From Orthonyx spaldingii (Eukaryota; Chordata; Aves; Passeriformes; Orthonychidae): DNA of 64,000 nucleotides. Below the pieces are notes generated by a model. That model saw only the letters and a list, made by a program, of their open reading frames with translations. It did not search any database and was not told where the DNA came from. The stretch is taken from assembly GCA_013397795.1 (NCBI GenBank), contig VZTJ01000295.1:124001-188000 (forward strand), given 5' to 3'. Position numbers and translations under genes: made by a program. Below, piece by piece: positions 1 through 12,557 of this stretch (the first letter of the stretch is position 1; each line of letters begins with the position of its first letter).

Positions 1-2306
1 TCTACATAATGAAGTATAACTTAATTTATCATGTACCACTGGAATCCCAGTTCTGTATTTCACCCTGAACTTTAAGATTGTTGCTCTCACTGAACTCATT
101 CATATAATGGTTGAAGTCACCACCTGCTGTCATGCCATTAGTGTTACTGTTTTACTTTTTCTCTCTGCTGCTCTATTACCTTGCAAGGTAATAATTATGG
201 AACCTTCTCCTTCTGTAAATCCCAATCTAGAAGGGCTTTCTTAGTGAAGACAGTTCTGTTTTCATGGAGCTTCTTGGGCCCCACCAGAATAAAAGTTTCA
301 CTGTCCCAGACTGAGGGGGAAATGAAGTGCATGAAGATCTACTTCAGAATTTGTTCAGACCTCCAAGTTTGCAATGCAAATGTCACAGATGGTAAATCAG
401 GCCTTTCAATATAAGTGTTTCTTTTATCTATTTTAAATGTAATTGAATGTGCTGCTTTGAAAGATCTTTTAAAATAAATCTTCTGAAAAACTCAAGCTGG
501 TGCTTGGTCAGTGTCTAATGATCTGGAAAATTGCTGGTTCAGAACCAATTGCTCTGTGCACACTGGCGAAGCAGATGCTTGGCGAGGCTGCTGAAAGAGA
601 GGCAAGATGCCAGTCCATAGCAGAGAGAAAGGCTCTCCAAGTGCATCTTTGACTTCATTGGAGTGAAATACATTTTATTGTCACACTTCCCAAGACATGT
701 ACAAACAGGCTCACAGACCTCCCAGGTTATTCCATTATGCTGATATTCAACATATATAAACACACTGGATTGAAGGGATTGCTTTTTATTTCTGATTCTT
801 AAAAATTGTACAAAGATGATTTTTTTTCACTCACTTAAGTAGTTTTGTCTAATTTTGAATTCATTGAATTTGCTCACATAGACCTGACATCTCAGGACAG
901 GGTGTGTGGAAAAGATCCTAATTTTTGGTACTGATACTAGAGAAATCTGAACTTGGTTTGAAGTAAGCATGGGGGAGAGGAAGGAGCTGAAAGCAGGTTC
1001 GTACAGATGACTGAGATTCAGGTTATGATGGTTTTGCTCTGTTTAACTACAAATGGAAGTACTCTGACTTAAAGTACTTTTCCTTGTCATCTTTATCCCT
1101 ATTTATGCATGATATTAATTCTATTAATCATTCCATATGAGAAGAAGCAACAAAAAGATTGTTTCAGAGACTGGAGCAATTAATACCAAGGAATCACCTG
1201 CTATTAGAATAAATGTAAGTTGGGATATCAGAGTTGGGACAACTGCTTCCAACAAGAACCCAAACCACACATTAGTACCACAGTCACACTCAAGGAATGT
1301 AGCCAAGGATGGGTTGCAAACTACCCCTATTCAGAGGTAAATGCATGTTTTACATGAGTCAGGTATTTTAATCACACTTAATTAGGTGAGCTTTTATCTG
1401 AATGAGATCTTGCAGTTAGAAAGTGGCATTTGCAAGTGATTAATATCCATTATTGATGGATATCTTATTGGATGGAAGCTTATGATATCAGCTTAAGTAT
1501 GTGCAATTAAAGATTCTAATATATAGCAGTGCCCTGTTCATGTCTGCAAATCTTGGCTGGAGTCACTTAAAAGTTAGCACTCTATTTAAGACTAGGATAG
1601 AGCTGTTTCTCATGATGGCATAACCCATCATTTCCCATGGAAAACTTGAGTGGAAGAGGCTGGGTGCAAAAACACCAACAAAATATTTTGTAACTAATAC
1701 CAAAATATTTCATAGATTTCTTTATTAAAGTCTTTTTTCATGTTGTCTTTAAGTTGTTTCTACTGTCTGACAGTAGAAAACAAAACACTCTTGAAAAGTT
1801 TCAAAATGCATTAGATTGAAAGGATGTGTTCCATTTTTGGTAGCTACATTTGTTTAGAAAATGGATAAAGAAATCATTTTAATATCTCTTCTTTACTCGA
1901 GAGTAACCTCTCATAAAAGGTTTATTATTTATTCCTTCAGACTTTATTAAATATAGAGCATGGCTTGCATCCTGCAGGTTACTTACTACATCTCATGATT
2001 AGTGAGAAATGCAATTATCTTTTAAAAAAATTGATAGATACATACCATTTTTGGAGAATATAGCCATTGTCATTGAGCTGGAAAATAGAATTAATTTCAG
2101 GTTCCTCAAAACAGAACTGCCCAGAGATAATCACTTTATAAACTGACTTGACTTTGATTACTGACTTTAAGCAAGTAGATAAATGTAGCTAGAACTCTCC
2201 AAGTGCAGTTTTGAGAGGTGGGCATGAATGGCCACATCGCAAGGGCTTTGATATTTTTGGACTCTTACATTACTAAATAAGAAAAAAAAAAAAAAACAAA
2301 CACAAA
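1..2306. other. Intergenic, no gene seen
   Basis: AT-rich single-copy-looking DNA. Open frames are all under 80 codons, lack recognisable domains and are not flanked by convincing splice sites. It lies on the downstream side of SDHAF3. Confidence 0.6.
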
Positions 2307-2372
2307 NNNNNNNNNNNNNNNNNNNNNNNNNNNNNNNNNNNNNNNNNNNNNNNNNNNNNNNNNNNNNNNNNN
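2307..2372. other. Assembly gap (66 N)
   Basis: A run of N between an A15 tract (2282-2296) on the left and an A26 tract (2378-2403) on the right. The octamer TTACTAAA precedes both A runs, at 2270-2277 and 2373-2380, so the gap probably covers a slipped or duplicated poly(A) region that could not be assembled. Confidence 0.95.
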
Positions 2373-5300
2373 TTACTAAAAAAAAAAAAAAAAAAAAAAA
2401 AAACACAAAAAAACCACAAAAAAACCCAAAAAGAATTAAAAATATCAGCAAAAATTGAGTAAGGTTGTCTAGATATTGCTAAAGTTGTGGATATTTAAGA
2501 CTGTAGGTAAGTGACACATGTCTTTAGATCACAGCAAAGCAGTTCTCAAGCCTCTGCGTTCTGGTGCTGAATGCCTGGCTTTGCACACCAATTTTCCCAG
2601 GATCATTTCATGCCTGCAACAGCTACAAGTAATTTTCCAACATGGATAAGTTTTTCATTCTTACATCAGTTACAAACTTCCTTAATACCTGTAAAACTCT
2701 TTAGTGATGTCATTTATCAATGGCAGATGAGGTCCCTCAATATCAGACTTCACTATGAGCAAGTTCCACTGTGCACATTTATCTTTCAGCTTTATTTCAT
2801 GCTATTGATTTTAGAGCAACCGTACTCCTTTTCTCCAGACCCAGGTACACCACAGTAGCTCTCACCTCACTGTCTCTGCATCAGCCTGAATGCTAAGCAG
2901 ACTTCCCCCTTTCACTCACTGATATACACAGCTCTACAATCCAGTGTGGTAGCCTTGGTGTTGAGGTCAAGAAGAAGAGAAGCACACCGGCAGTGTCACA
3001 AGGACTCTGACCACACACACCATGTGTGAGTCACTCTGATCCTGCTCTCCACCAGACCACCAGGAGAGAGACCTGGAACCTGAGTTGCACACCCCTTAGC
3101 ACTTCTCTGTGCAAGCTGAACTTCAAGGCTAAGTTAACTCAGGGTAATTTAATGATGGGTAATAGAGGAGGGGATGACAGCACAGGTATTTTGGCATTCT
3201 TTTCCAAATTATTTGTGGGATTTACAGCTGGTTTAGAGAGGACATAAGCTGATGGATATTGAAGAGCTATAGTAACCACAAATATGGCACCTACTTAACT
3301 AACAGATTTCCAGGATTTCTGAGGCAAAGGTTGAAATTCATGGTGTTATGACAGCCAGCATCCTCCAGAGCTGCTCTTGAACCAAGCATGAGTCAACACA
3401 GTGGTTTCAGCCATGAAAAACTGGAATATTTATAAGAAACTGATTAACAAAACACAACATGTACATTCATCTGTCTGAGCAATTCATGTGAAATTTAGGG
3501 AGGAAAGTAATCAATAATTCCACATTTTTATACATCTCAGTATCCTACTGACACGAGGTTCCCCATGGAGCAAGCCAGTCCACCCAAGCTGACAGATACT
3601 GGTACACAGTGGCCTAGAGCGGCAGTGAGAGCACCTCCCAAAGGAAATGAAATTGTAATGAATCACTATGATTAATAGCCTGAGGCAACAGCTCATCCTG
3701 TGAAGGACCGTTTTAAAAATGTTTTTTCTGTCAATGAGATATTGTCCCATCAGAAAGCACTGATGAATGAGTTATGCTGAACGCATCTCCGCAGCAAGAT
3801 GAATCTGCCTATTCCCAGGGAAGGCTGAGTGAGCCATCCATGAACCAGAACACTTCTGCAGCACCTTGGTGCAGACAAGGATGCAAAACAGCAGCCCCTG
3901 GCTGGCATGGCTTTGGAACAGCTGAGCCAGTGGCTCCCCATGCTGTGTGCTCCAAGAGCCATCAGGATCATCAGGTGCAACAAAAACTTGCTCATATATG
4001 AAAACACAAGGGGAGCTTGGGACTGCAAAACAAAGCAAAGGACTGTAAACCTGTTTCTAAGTGAGCCAATTATCGCAAAATCAGGATCATGTTTTTCAAG
4101 AGCATAACAAGGTTTCACAAGGGAAGTTAGGTCAGATCTGTGTTCCTCATCTTAAGCAGAGGTTACCAGGGACCTCTTCAGAACATACGTGCCATTGTCA
4201 TAGATTTCATGAGTAAAGCAGATTTGAAAAATGAGATTGAAATAGGGAAAACATCATGCTTTTCACGACTGGATCATAAAGATCATGTGCCATTAAGCTC
4301 ATAGCAAGAAAAACAGGATGAAACATAACCCGCTCATGCCTGCACCTATGGAGAACCTTCTCTAGCTAATTTGAGCCAGACTGGATCTTGTAAATCTATA
4401 ATAGTTTGGGGCAATCATTTTCATCTCTCCAAGAAACTCGGGTTTCAAAACAAATCAAAGGAAATCGCTAAGAACTGGGAAAGGATGGGGCCTGTGTCTG
4501 TCTCAGGACAACAATATTGGACAGGTCCTTGACACCTGCACCCCAGAAAACTCTGTGATTATCACTCAGTCACCATTGACTTTGGATACAATTTCACAGA
4601 ACAAGGTCTTCTTCTGTTTCTTTTGTAACTTAACAAAATGTTAGCACTTCATTAATGTTAACTGCATTTCCCAGCAAACTTCTGATATTCTTTCTCTTCT
4701 CATGACAGTCCATAGTTGGGTGTTTCCGGTGTCTTGGCCAGGATCCCTGAGCTGAGAAGTAATTTGTGTTTCCTGTGTCTGGAAAGACTGACATTTGAAG
4801 ATCTTAGCATCCTTCTCACTGGAGCTTTGGCAGAGGAGAAGGAGGTAAGACACCTTCCCACCCTTCAAGCACCTATCCCAGCACCTTCCACTCAGCTTCT
4901 GTCCTGCACATCCTAACAACACAGTAGCATCCACAGTGGCATCCCTAAAATTCACTGGACGGGGCAGAAAATACCCAGCCTGTCTTTTCTAATGATGCAG
5001 CAGAATTTTTAGATCCATTTGAAAATATTTTTTGTCTTTACAGAGACCAGAAAGACTCAGGTTTACAGTGGTAGTTAATTGCACTTTTATAATAACCTCA
5101 TAAAAAATTCATTTTTTAGTTCAGCTGCTAGCAAAGGGATTTGGATGTAAATTTGAACTCTGAAAGGGTTAGGAGTACTAGGGATATACAAAATGTATAT
5201 GCGGGTGAGCTGCTTTTGCAGCAGTACTTACAAGAAGCTGGTATCAAACATTACAAATATTTTCAAATTTTGCTGCTAAAAAGAGCTTTCCTCATATGTT

Positions 5301-7434
5301 TTACCAAGCGGTGACTATAAAGTTTCTTCCCTAACAAGACAGGCTTGGGACCGCAAGCATCCTCCATGGAAGGAGTTCAGCTGGGCAGGTGAGTAAGGCT
5401 CAGTGCTCCAGCCCAGCTGCTGGGGAAGCTGTGCCAACAATAAGGAGCTGTGAAAATGAGTGTTGGCAAGGGCAGAGGCACTTGCAACATCCGTGTGATT
5501 AATGCAAGCCATGCTTGCAAAAACACATGGCAAACCTTGACCTGCATGAATCACATTAAGAAGGGGAATTATTTTGCCTGTCACTGTGATTAGGCTGTGT
5601 CAGAAAGAATTTTTTTTCCATATTGGCAATTACTAATATTTACTGAAGTGCTTTAAAGCATTATTTAACTAAACTTCATTTGACTGTGAGTAAGGCCTTC
5701 TGTCTTGCTCTTTTCACCCAGTTGCCTTCATCATGAAAAGGGGGCTTTTGTCCCCATTTGTTGTGGGGCTTGGCAGGTTTATTTTTACTACTTATGGAAT
5801 TTTTAGTGTCTTTCTGACTAAACTGAATACTGAGCCTTTCTAGTTTCTGAATTGTTTCACTTTGCTGTAGAAACAGGAAGCAGCAATAGTATGCAAGGAA
5901 TCTTTCATAGTGTCCATGTTTCTCCTGCCTACTCGGGAGGACCTCAGAGCTCTCCCGAATATAAGAATTCTCTTTCACTCAGACAAAAAAAAAAATCACA
6001 TAAGATCTGGTTCCATGCAGAAATGACAGAGACTTTTCTGGAAAGAGAAAAGTTTGGGGAGGGAAAGACACATTGGAGTGTTTAGACAAGCCAGTGAAGA
6101 TTAACAGCAGCATCAGCAGGAGTTAAAATCTGAGTCTGCTGCATTTCTGTGTTCAGCCCACTCCCTCCCTCTCTCTGACTCACCACAATTAAAGAAAAAG
6201 ATTCTATCTCAAGGGATGTCCGTCTGTAGGGATCTTCATCTTCAGCCAATCTACATTTCATGATGGAAAAATGTTTCATACATCATAGCTTCAGTTAATT
6301 GTAGTATTTCCAGGAAACAAAGTTTTTTTTTTAAGTCCAAAACTACGGTGAATAGTGGAGATTTTGCATCCAAAGATTTTCTTTAATTTCTTTTTTTTTA
6401 ATTTCAGCACTGATACATTAACTTACCAGGGATAATGGAGAGCATGTTACTTCTTGTGTTACAGTGCTAATGTATTGCATTTATCAGATTTAGTAATTTT
6501 CTGTTTACAGGAAGCCAACATTTACCAGTCATTAGTCTTTATCCTTTTCATCCTTTGCAGCAAGGAGTGATCTGTATTTTCTCCAGTGGAGCCACTGAGA
6601 TTTGTAAGCCATACAGCCTTGAATCTGATATTATTCGCAATGGGAGCACTCTCTCAAATTAACTTATTGCAGAGAAATGTAAATCAATTATGTTTACAGC
6701 TCTCAACAAACAGAATTAAAATGTTCCACCAGTCTGCTTCGAATTCCTAATCATTTGTGTGATTAACCCAGTGTCTGGGATTTGCAAGAGAGTATGAGAT
6801 GAATTGGTTTCTCTTCATTATCTGACACAGTTCAGTTATTCCTGAGGTGTCCTAAAAAAACAAGCCAAGCAAGTTCCACCTTAAAGAGTTATCCATCAAG
6901 GAATGGATAACACCCACTGCCATTCCTCAGGACCACTGTGTAGCATATGGGCATGTTAGAAGGTCATGCTCTTGAGATGGCAAATGAAGCAAATTCAATC
7001 CCAGGCCAAGAATAAGCACACAACCAGCCTGGCAAGGTCAGTCTGGTCATGAAGGACTGTGAGTGAAAACAAGAGAATTGGGTGCATGATATACAGAAAT
7101 GCAATTTTTGAAAATAATGAGCAACATCCAAAAATGTGAAGCTCAAAGCGCCACTCATCTCCCCACCACAACATTTCAATACTGTTCTCTGCAGCAGCCA
7201 TCTCCCATTGATTCCATTTCCTTTGGACCAGGACAATAAGAAGGTTTTGATGATCACTGGGATCTGTCTGCTTTTGCAATCACATTAAAAGCTAATCCCT
7301 AAGTGTATGTTTGATTGGCTCCTGACTCTGAAGAGCCTTTTGGGACAGGAGGAGTCTGTCTTACACCACCCTAAAGATCCTGCTCCCTGCTGACAGCCAT
7401 TGGGGGTTTAATTTGGGTACCCCACCCCTCCCCT
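2373..7434. other. Intergenic, no gene seen
   Basis: Mostly AT-rich sequence with a few moderately GC-richer patches around 3.8-4.0 and 5.3-5.5 kb. The longest frame is a 122-codon minus-strand one at 3750-4118 with no recognisable similarity and an overlapping frame on the opposite strand. The 6480-6860 stretch is non-repetitive, with several ATTA-type homeodomain cores, but nothing definite can be assigned. Confidence 0.5.
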
Positions 7435-7763
7435 GTGGAGAGCAGGGATGTCCTTAGGGACACCTTGTCGCTCTCTACAACTGCTTGAAAGGAGGTTGTA
7501 GCAAGGTGCAGGTCAATCTGTTCTCTCAAGTAACAAGCAACAGGATGAGAGGAAATGGCCTCAGGTTCCATCAAGGAAAGTTTAGATTAGGTATTATAAA
7601 AAATTTCTTCACAGAAAGTGTTAAGCACTGGAACAGCCTGACCAGGGAAGTGGTGGAGTCACCATCCCTGTGGCTATTTAAAGGATGTACAGATCTGGTA
7701 CTTACAGACATGGTCTTAAAGGTCTTTTCCAACCTAAACTATTTTATGATTCCATGATTCCAT
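7435..7763 (+). mobile_element. CR1 LINE 3'-end fragment
   Basis: Contains the CR1 3'-terminal landmarks in order: CTCTACAACT..TGAAAGGAGGTTGTAG near 7471, CACTGGAACAGCCTG..CAGGGAAGTGGTGGAGTCACCATCCCTG near 7628-7670, AAAGGTCTTTTCCAACC near 7718, and a tail of repeated TGATTCCA octamers ending at about 7763. It is 5'-truncated, as most avian CR1 copies are. No reverse transcriptase coding remains. Confidence 0.92.
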
Positions 7764-8520
7764 TTCTGAAGGACATGTGTCTTTCAGATATACCCCAAAA
7801 AATACCAAGGCTGGAACATTTTACCTTTTTGTACAGTAAGACATCACCATTTTTAACACTGTTATCACTTTTGTCTTCCCAGTACTCATGTGAAGCAGAA
7901 GCTGCCCCATCAGTCAGATGGGAGACTTCGGCAGTCTGAGCACATGATGTCTCCCTAGGTAACCTTCCATAGAAGTGCATTATTTCAGGAGAATCCATTG
8001 TACTTATGCTGCCCAAGAGCCCAGACAACTTTTCTGAGATGCAACGGCTGGGTCAGCTCTGCACAAGACATCAGCCTGGGCTGCCAGGCAGACGGTGAGG
8101 AATCTGGCCAGCTGGGAGGGAAAGTTCTCAGAGAAGGGATGAGCCTTCACAGCAGCAGGAGTCCAGCCCCTCCTGCACTCCAGCTGTGCAGGCTCCCATG
8201 GGACAGGCACTGCAAGCCCCTGCACCAAAGCACCGCTGTAGGCAGCAGGAGCACTGCTCTTACAAAGAGCTTGCTGTGCTCTGCAGGCTTCATCCATCTC
8301 TGAATTTCAACAGCCCAGATCCTTCACATCCTTATGTAAATCTCTGCTCAGTCTAGACTGACAAAACACATACCTTATGCAAAGCCTGCATTGATTTCTA
8401 AAAATCCAGTATTTAGTGGCTTGACACACTGATGAAATATCACATTTTTTATTCCAACCTTATAATCAGAAAGTCAGAATTACAGTAAATGGAATCTTTT
8501 CTATCCTCTGCTTTAAAAGG

Positions 8521-8875
8521 TCTAATTATTTTATTATTCAGTGTATATACACGCAGATAAGTAATAATTATTCAGAGTATTATCCTGCATAATAGAGCCA
8601 GTTAATGCTCCGAGATAATAGCACAGAGACAGCTCATTACACCAATTTGTACAAAAATAACATAATTGTTTTTTTCTTCTGAATAAACTTGTTCTGGTGT
8701 GATAAGAGCAAGTCTCAATCACTTCTTTATTTGCTGAAAGATTAAACACTATGCAGTCAGTAAGGTGATTATTACTTTAATGATGAATCATCATGTGCAA
8801 TAAAGAATTAGCCATCCAAAGGATTTGAAGACAAATTCGTACAAAGCTACATTGAAATAAGGATGATCCTGAAAT
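8521..8875. promoter_or_regulatory. Candidate conserved non-coding element, ATTA-rich
   Basis: About 350 bp of non-repetitive sequence unusually dense in ATTA/TAAT homeodomain cores. It contains several perfect or near-perfect palindromes: GTGTATATACAC at 8541-8552, AATAATTATT near 8562-8572, and the inverted repeat ATGATGAATCATCAT at 8780-8794. In the mammalian order this interval lies in the SDHAF3-TAC1 spacer of the DLX5/6 neighbourhood, which is known for distal developmental enhancers. Conservation was not tested, and AT-rich composition alone could give many of these motifs. Confidence 0.3.
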
Positions 8876-10948
8876 TACTGCATGTCTAAATAGCCTTCTT
8901 ACCGGAAATATCATTTAGGAGTTTGTCCTGATAACAGCTGAGAAAACTCAGACAAGCATGGAGAGAAGAAATGGTGATGTTTCCCAGTCTGCAAGTTTCA
9001 GATGCAGAAAACCAGTTCAGCCACTGAGTGTCTGGTTTCGCCGAGATTGCACTTACACTCCAAAGCAGGACAATGGTAACACAGGAGGTGACTTTGCTGC
9101 AAAAAGACAGCATTGCTCCCTGATAACCCAGTGGCCTGGAGTATCATGGTCTCTGGTGGATCTAGCAGCCGCTGCCCTCAACGTGGGTATGGAAGTCCTG
9201 TGACAAAGTATGTGTTATATTTTTCCAGCCCTTTTTTCCTTCATCGCCACTGATTCAAGCCCTCTTCATTCAGTTCTTCTTTATCTAATCTCTTCCTCCA
9301 CTTTTACCCTAAAATAAAAAACTCTGGGAGAAAGGCAGAAAATATAAAACAAATCAAACCAATGCTTGCCACTCTTGGCTCCTGTCTCTCTTACTCCAGT
9401 ATCTCCCCCAATCTCAGCTCTGCTCCAGAGCTGTGTCCTGCAAGCAGGGCATGGCAGGGCTGAGCAGCAAGGAGACTGACCTGCCACCACCTCCTTTTCT
9501 TGTGGGATGGAGCTGCCAGGGCGAGACATTCTGGTGAGACAACTTGCTATCAAGAAGGAAAATAAGGGAGGACAAAGGAAGAACTAAAAATATCCATGGA
9601 AAAGGAAAACTTTAATTTCAAGCTTTTCTGTGTGGCATCTCTTGGAGTCTGTCCTCCAGTGAAAAGAGAAAATCACCACTATACTGAACACAATTTCATA
9701 ACTCACTTCTGCTTTTGATGAAAACTCATTCGTGGTGGGTTTTATTCTGCACCAGCATGAATGCATGTGCTCAGGGAATGGGAAGGTTCCCCTTAACCAA
9801 ATGAAATACTGTTGTCTCTAGACAGACATTATGGATCACTGCAATTTCTACCTTCCAGCAGAGGACCTGAGACTGTGAATTTGTCTGCAGCTTTGGGTTT
9901 TTTCTATGCCAGCTGCAGGAGGGTGAGCAATGAGCGATGCTGCTCCTCAGCCATGACCTGTGCTGCTCTGACTGGAAACTCAGACTGGTTCTCAGGCCAA
10001 GACGCTGACAAATCTCCTTCTCTAACACAAGCAGCAGGAGTCTGGCTCCACAGGCACAGGTGAACCTTGCCACCTTCTCCCCTGTATCTATGGCTTACTG
10101 CAGGAATGGTGCTGCTTCCCTTGTTCTGGATTCCAGTTAGTCAATGATGCTGCCAGTTGCAAATCTTGTTTCTACAGTGCTGATGGATTTATTTTCTGTG
10201 GATTAGAAAGGGCATTTTTATCATCTGAATTGCATGAGCCAGTAATAAAATTCACTGGAATATAGCACCTCTATAAATATTTCATAGAAATATGCCAAGT
10301 ACTATAAATTGTTTCATACCCTGCTCCCAAGCACCATGGAAGCACCGTGCACACCCAAGGCCTAGGAAGGCCCGTGGTACAAAGTCTAGGAGGAGCTGCC
10401 TGTCCCATTTGTTGGCAAGAAAATACACTAAAAATCTTGCTCAGACAAGGTGTTCACCAGCATGACAAGGCTCCATGAGAGCTCTGAATTTTCACAGCAT
10501 GTAGTCTGGGCAGAATGTCAGACAGAGTAGAAAAACCCCTTCATATTTATGGCAGAGACTGAGTCTAGGAACAGGCCACATTCCTGGGGCTTGGGAAGCC
10601 TTCTCCTCCATGCTGAATGAGGCTGACCGGGGATGGTACAGGGCAGGGCAGTGGTACATGCAGCACAAGGCTCAGAGAGCAGCTGTACCAAGTGCTTCTT
10701 CACACCCTCCACAGCCTCTTACACCTGTTTATCCCCACCCCTCACCACGCCCTCCAAAGGTGACCTCTGTGCCTGCCCCTCTCCCTGTGACAAGCAGATG
10801 TGCTTTTTATGCAGCAGATATTGCTGCATGCTTGGTACTTGGCACAGGAAGTGAGAATCATTTCTTAAAAAAAAAAACAAAACAAAAAAAAACCAAGGAC
10901 CCAATTTTGAAGATTATTTTCAATGTTTATTAAAAAGCTTATTTTTTA

Positions 10949-11039
10949 TTTAAAGACATGGCATTTTAAGGCCGTGCTCTTTAAAATGTTGGTGTTCCGG
11001 GCACTACGCAGTGCCTTGAGGCTGAAAGACATGTTTAAG
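10949..11039 (+). other. Possible branched RNA/DNA secondary structure
   Basis: An outer stem can form between 10949-10960 and 11030-11039 (CATG pairs with CATG; the adjoining TTTAA pairs after a two-base bulge). Inside it are two local hairpins: CATTTTAA/TTAAAATG (962-969 with 981-988 of the 10.9 kb block) and GGCACT-ACGC-AGTGCC at 11000-11015. It does not match a tRNA or any RNA family I recognise. It may be coincidental. Confidence 0.2.
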
Positions 11040-12498
11040 CAGCCTGTCCACACCAAAGCATCTGAGTAATTTCTAGAAAAGCTCACTTGCAGTCCCGAAC
11101 AGATGGTACAAAGGTTCCCTCCTAATCCCCTCTGTGGTATGTTAAAAATAATTCAGACAATCCACGCAGATCCTTTGGAGGGATGACAGAAGCCTCTGCT
11201 CATTTGCACAGAGGAGACCTCTATTGCAGAGGCCAGTGCAGAGCATCCTGAGCTTCCCAAAGCTTCCGATGTTTCAGTAAAATAGCACTGATTTCAATAA
11301 CCTTAACCAAATTTGCAAACTTCAAACAGATTTTCTTACCTGCAAAGGAGAAGAACGAAGAAGTCTTTTTTCCAAGCCAGGCTTTCCCTTTTCTCAGTTG
11401 AAAAGCAAACAGTTCTGGTAAAGATATGCCACCTCGGGACTGGAAAAACCACACTACGAACAAACAGCTGGGACCAGATTTACTTTGATGCAATTTTCTG
11501 TTTCTTCCATTTTGTTTCCCTGCAAGGGGAAGGTAAAGGTTCGCTGTGGGCACACCACCACAGTGCAGAGATGCTTTGCTGGTGTGTTACACAGGGAAGA
11601 AGTGAACCCTTTGCAGTCCAAAACTCAGCCTGCTGAGAGCAATGGGCAGGATTTCCCTCAGAGGTTTGCTGTGCTGTGTCAGAAGTGCCCTTCATCACCA
11701 TACAGAGGATGGCGGCCCTGAGCCCCCTGAAGCTGATGACACTGCCTGGGGAGGAGGCAGGAGTGGGGACTGTGAGAAATGGCCTTGAGAATGCGTCCCT
11801 CCTTTCCATAGGAGGACATTCCCTGGCTCCCACCAGCACAAGTACTTCTTTGGACCCCAGAGGATGTGACACCCAGCTACCTGATTTAGAGGGTAGCCAA
11901 ATGAAAGACGGAGTGTGGTTTAGCTTAATCATGGCTGTGTATCATGCCTCACATTTCTGAAATATCTATGCTACAGCAACAGGCTGTTAAGGATTGCAGC
12001 TATTGGAAAACAGCAATTGAATCCCACAGGTAGCATTGATATTTCATGTTTATTGCTCTCCCCAGCTACCTTTGTGCAAGGAACAAAATTTGGCTCTTAC
12101 AAACGACTATACCATCACTAATTACATAGTGATCAGTTAGTTATAATAGAAGGGGTTATGTGGTAATGATGAGACCCAGAAGTGATTTTAAATTGTACAT
12201 AAGGTTTATGTGATGCAAAGAGCTTCACAGGTATCTCACTACACATACTATGTTCAGGAGTAATTAATAACACTATGAATTTTCTAAGCCTTTTCGGTTG
12301 TTTTGTGAAGTATAGCCCAGGAATTTTCAAATTTCTCAAGTCTTAGTTACTTATAGGAACTTTTTATACTGGTGTTAAGAACTCTTGCCATCAGTTTTTG
12401 TATTTATTCCTGAACTTGAAAAGAAATAGCTCCAATTTTTAACTCATCAAGTAGTTCTTACGGTAACAAAGAGATGAATTAAACAGAGTAAAATAAAG

Positions 12499-12557
12499 AA
12501 CAGAATAGCAGAATCATTAAGGTTGGAAAAGACCTCCAAGATCATTGAGTCCAACCA
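12499..12557 (-). mobile_element. CR1 LINE 3'-end remnant
   Basis: Short minus-strand remnant. The plus strand reads CAGAATCATTAAGGTTGGAA, followed by AAGACCTCCAAGATCATTGAGTCCAACC, the reverse complement of the terminal CR1 block. It is cut off at about 60 bp. Confidence 0.9.

Larger units (their letters stand above)
7764..12498. other. Intergenic, no gene seen
   Basis: Contains a possible regulatory block (8521-8875) and a foldable stretch (10949-11039), both listed separately. The 11.48-11.93 kb stretch is open on both strands (150 codons minus, 94 plus) but shows no known domain, and open reading in both directions suggests chance in a GC-richer patch. A-rich runs lie at 10867-10892. Confidence 0.5.

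Noticed and set aside
2167..2451. 94-codon minus-strand frame through the N gap
   Set aside because: Made of poly(A)-derived phenylalanines and unknown bases; an artefact of the gap.
11480..11932. 150-codon minus-strand frame, with a 94-codon frame opposite
   Set aside because: Open in both directions in a GC-richer patch, with no known motif.
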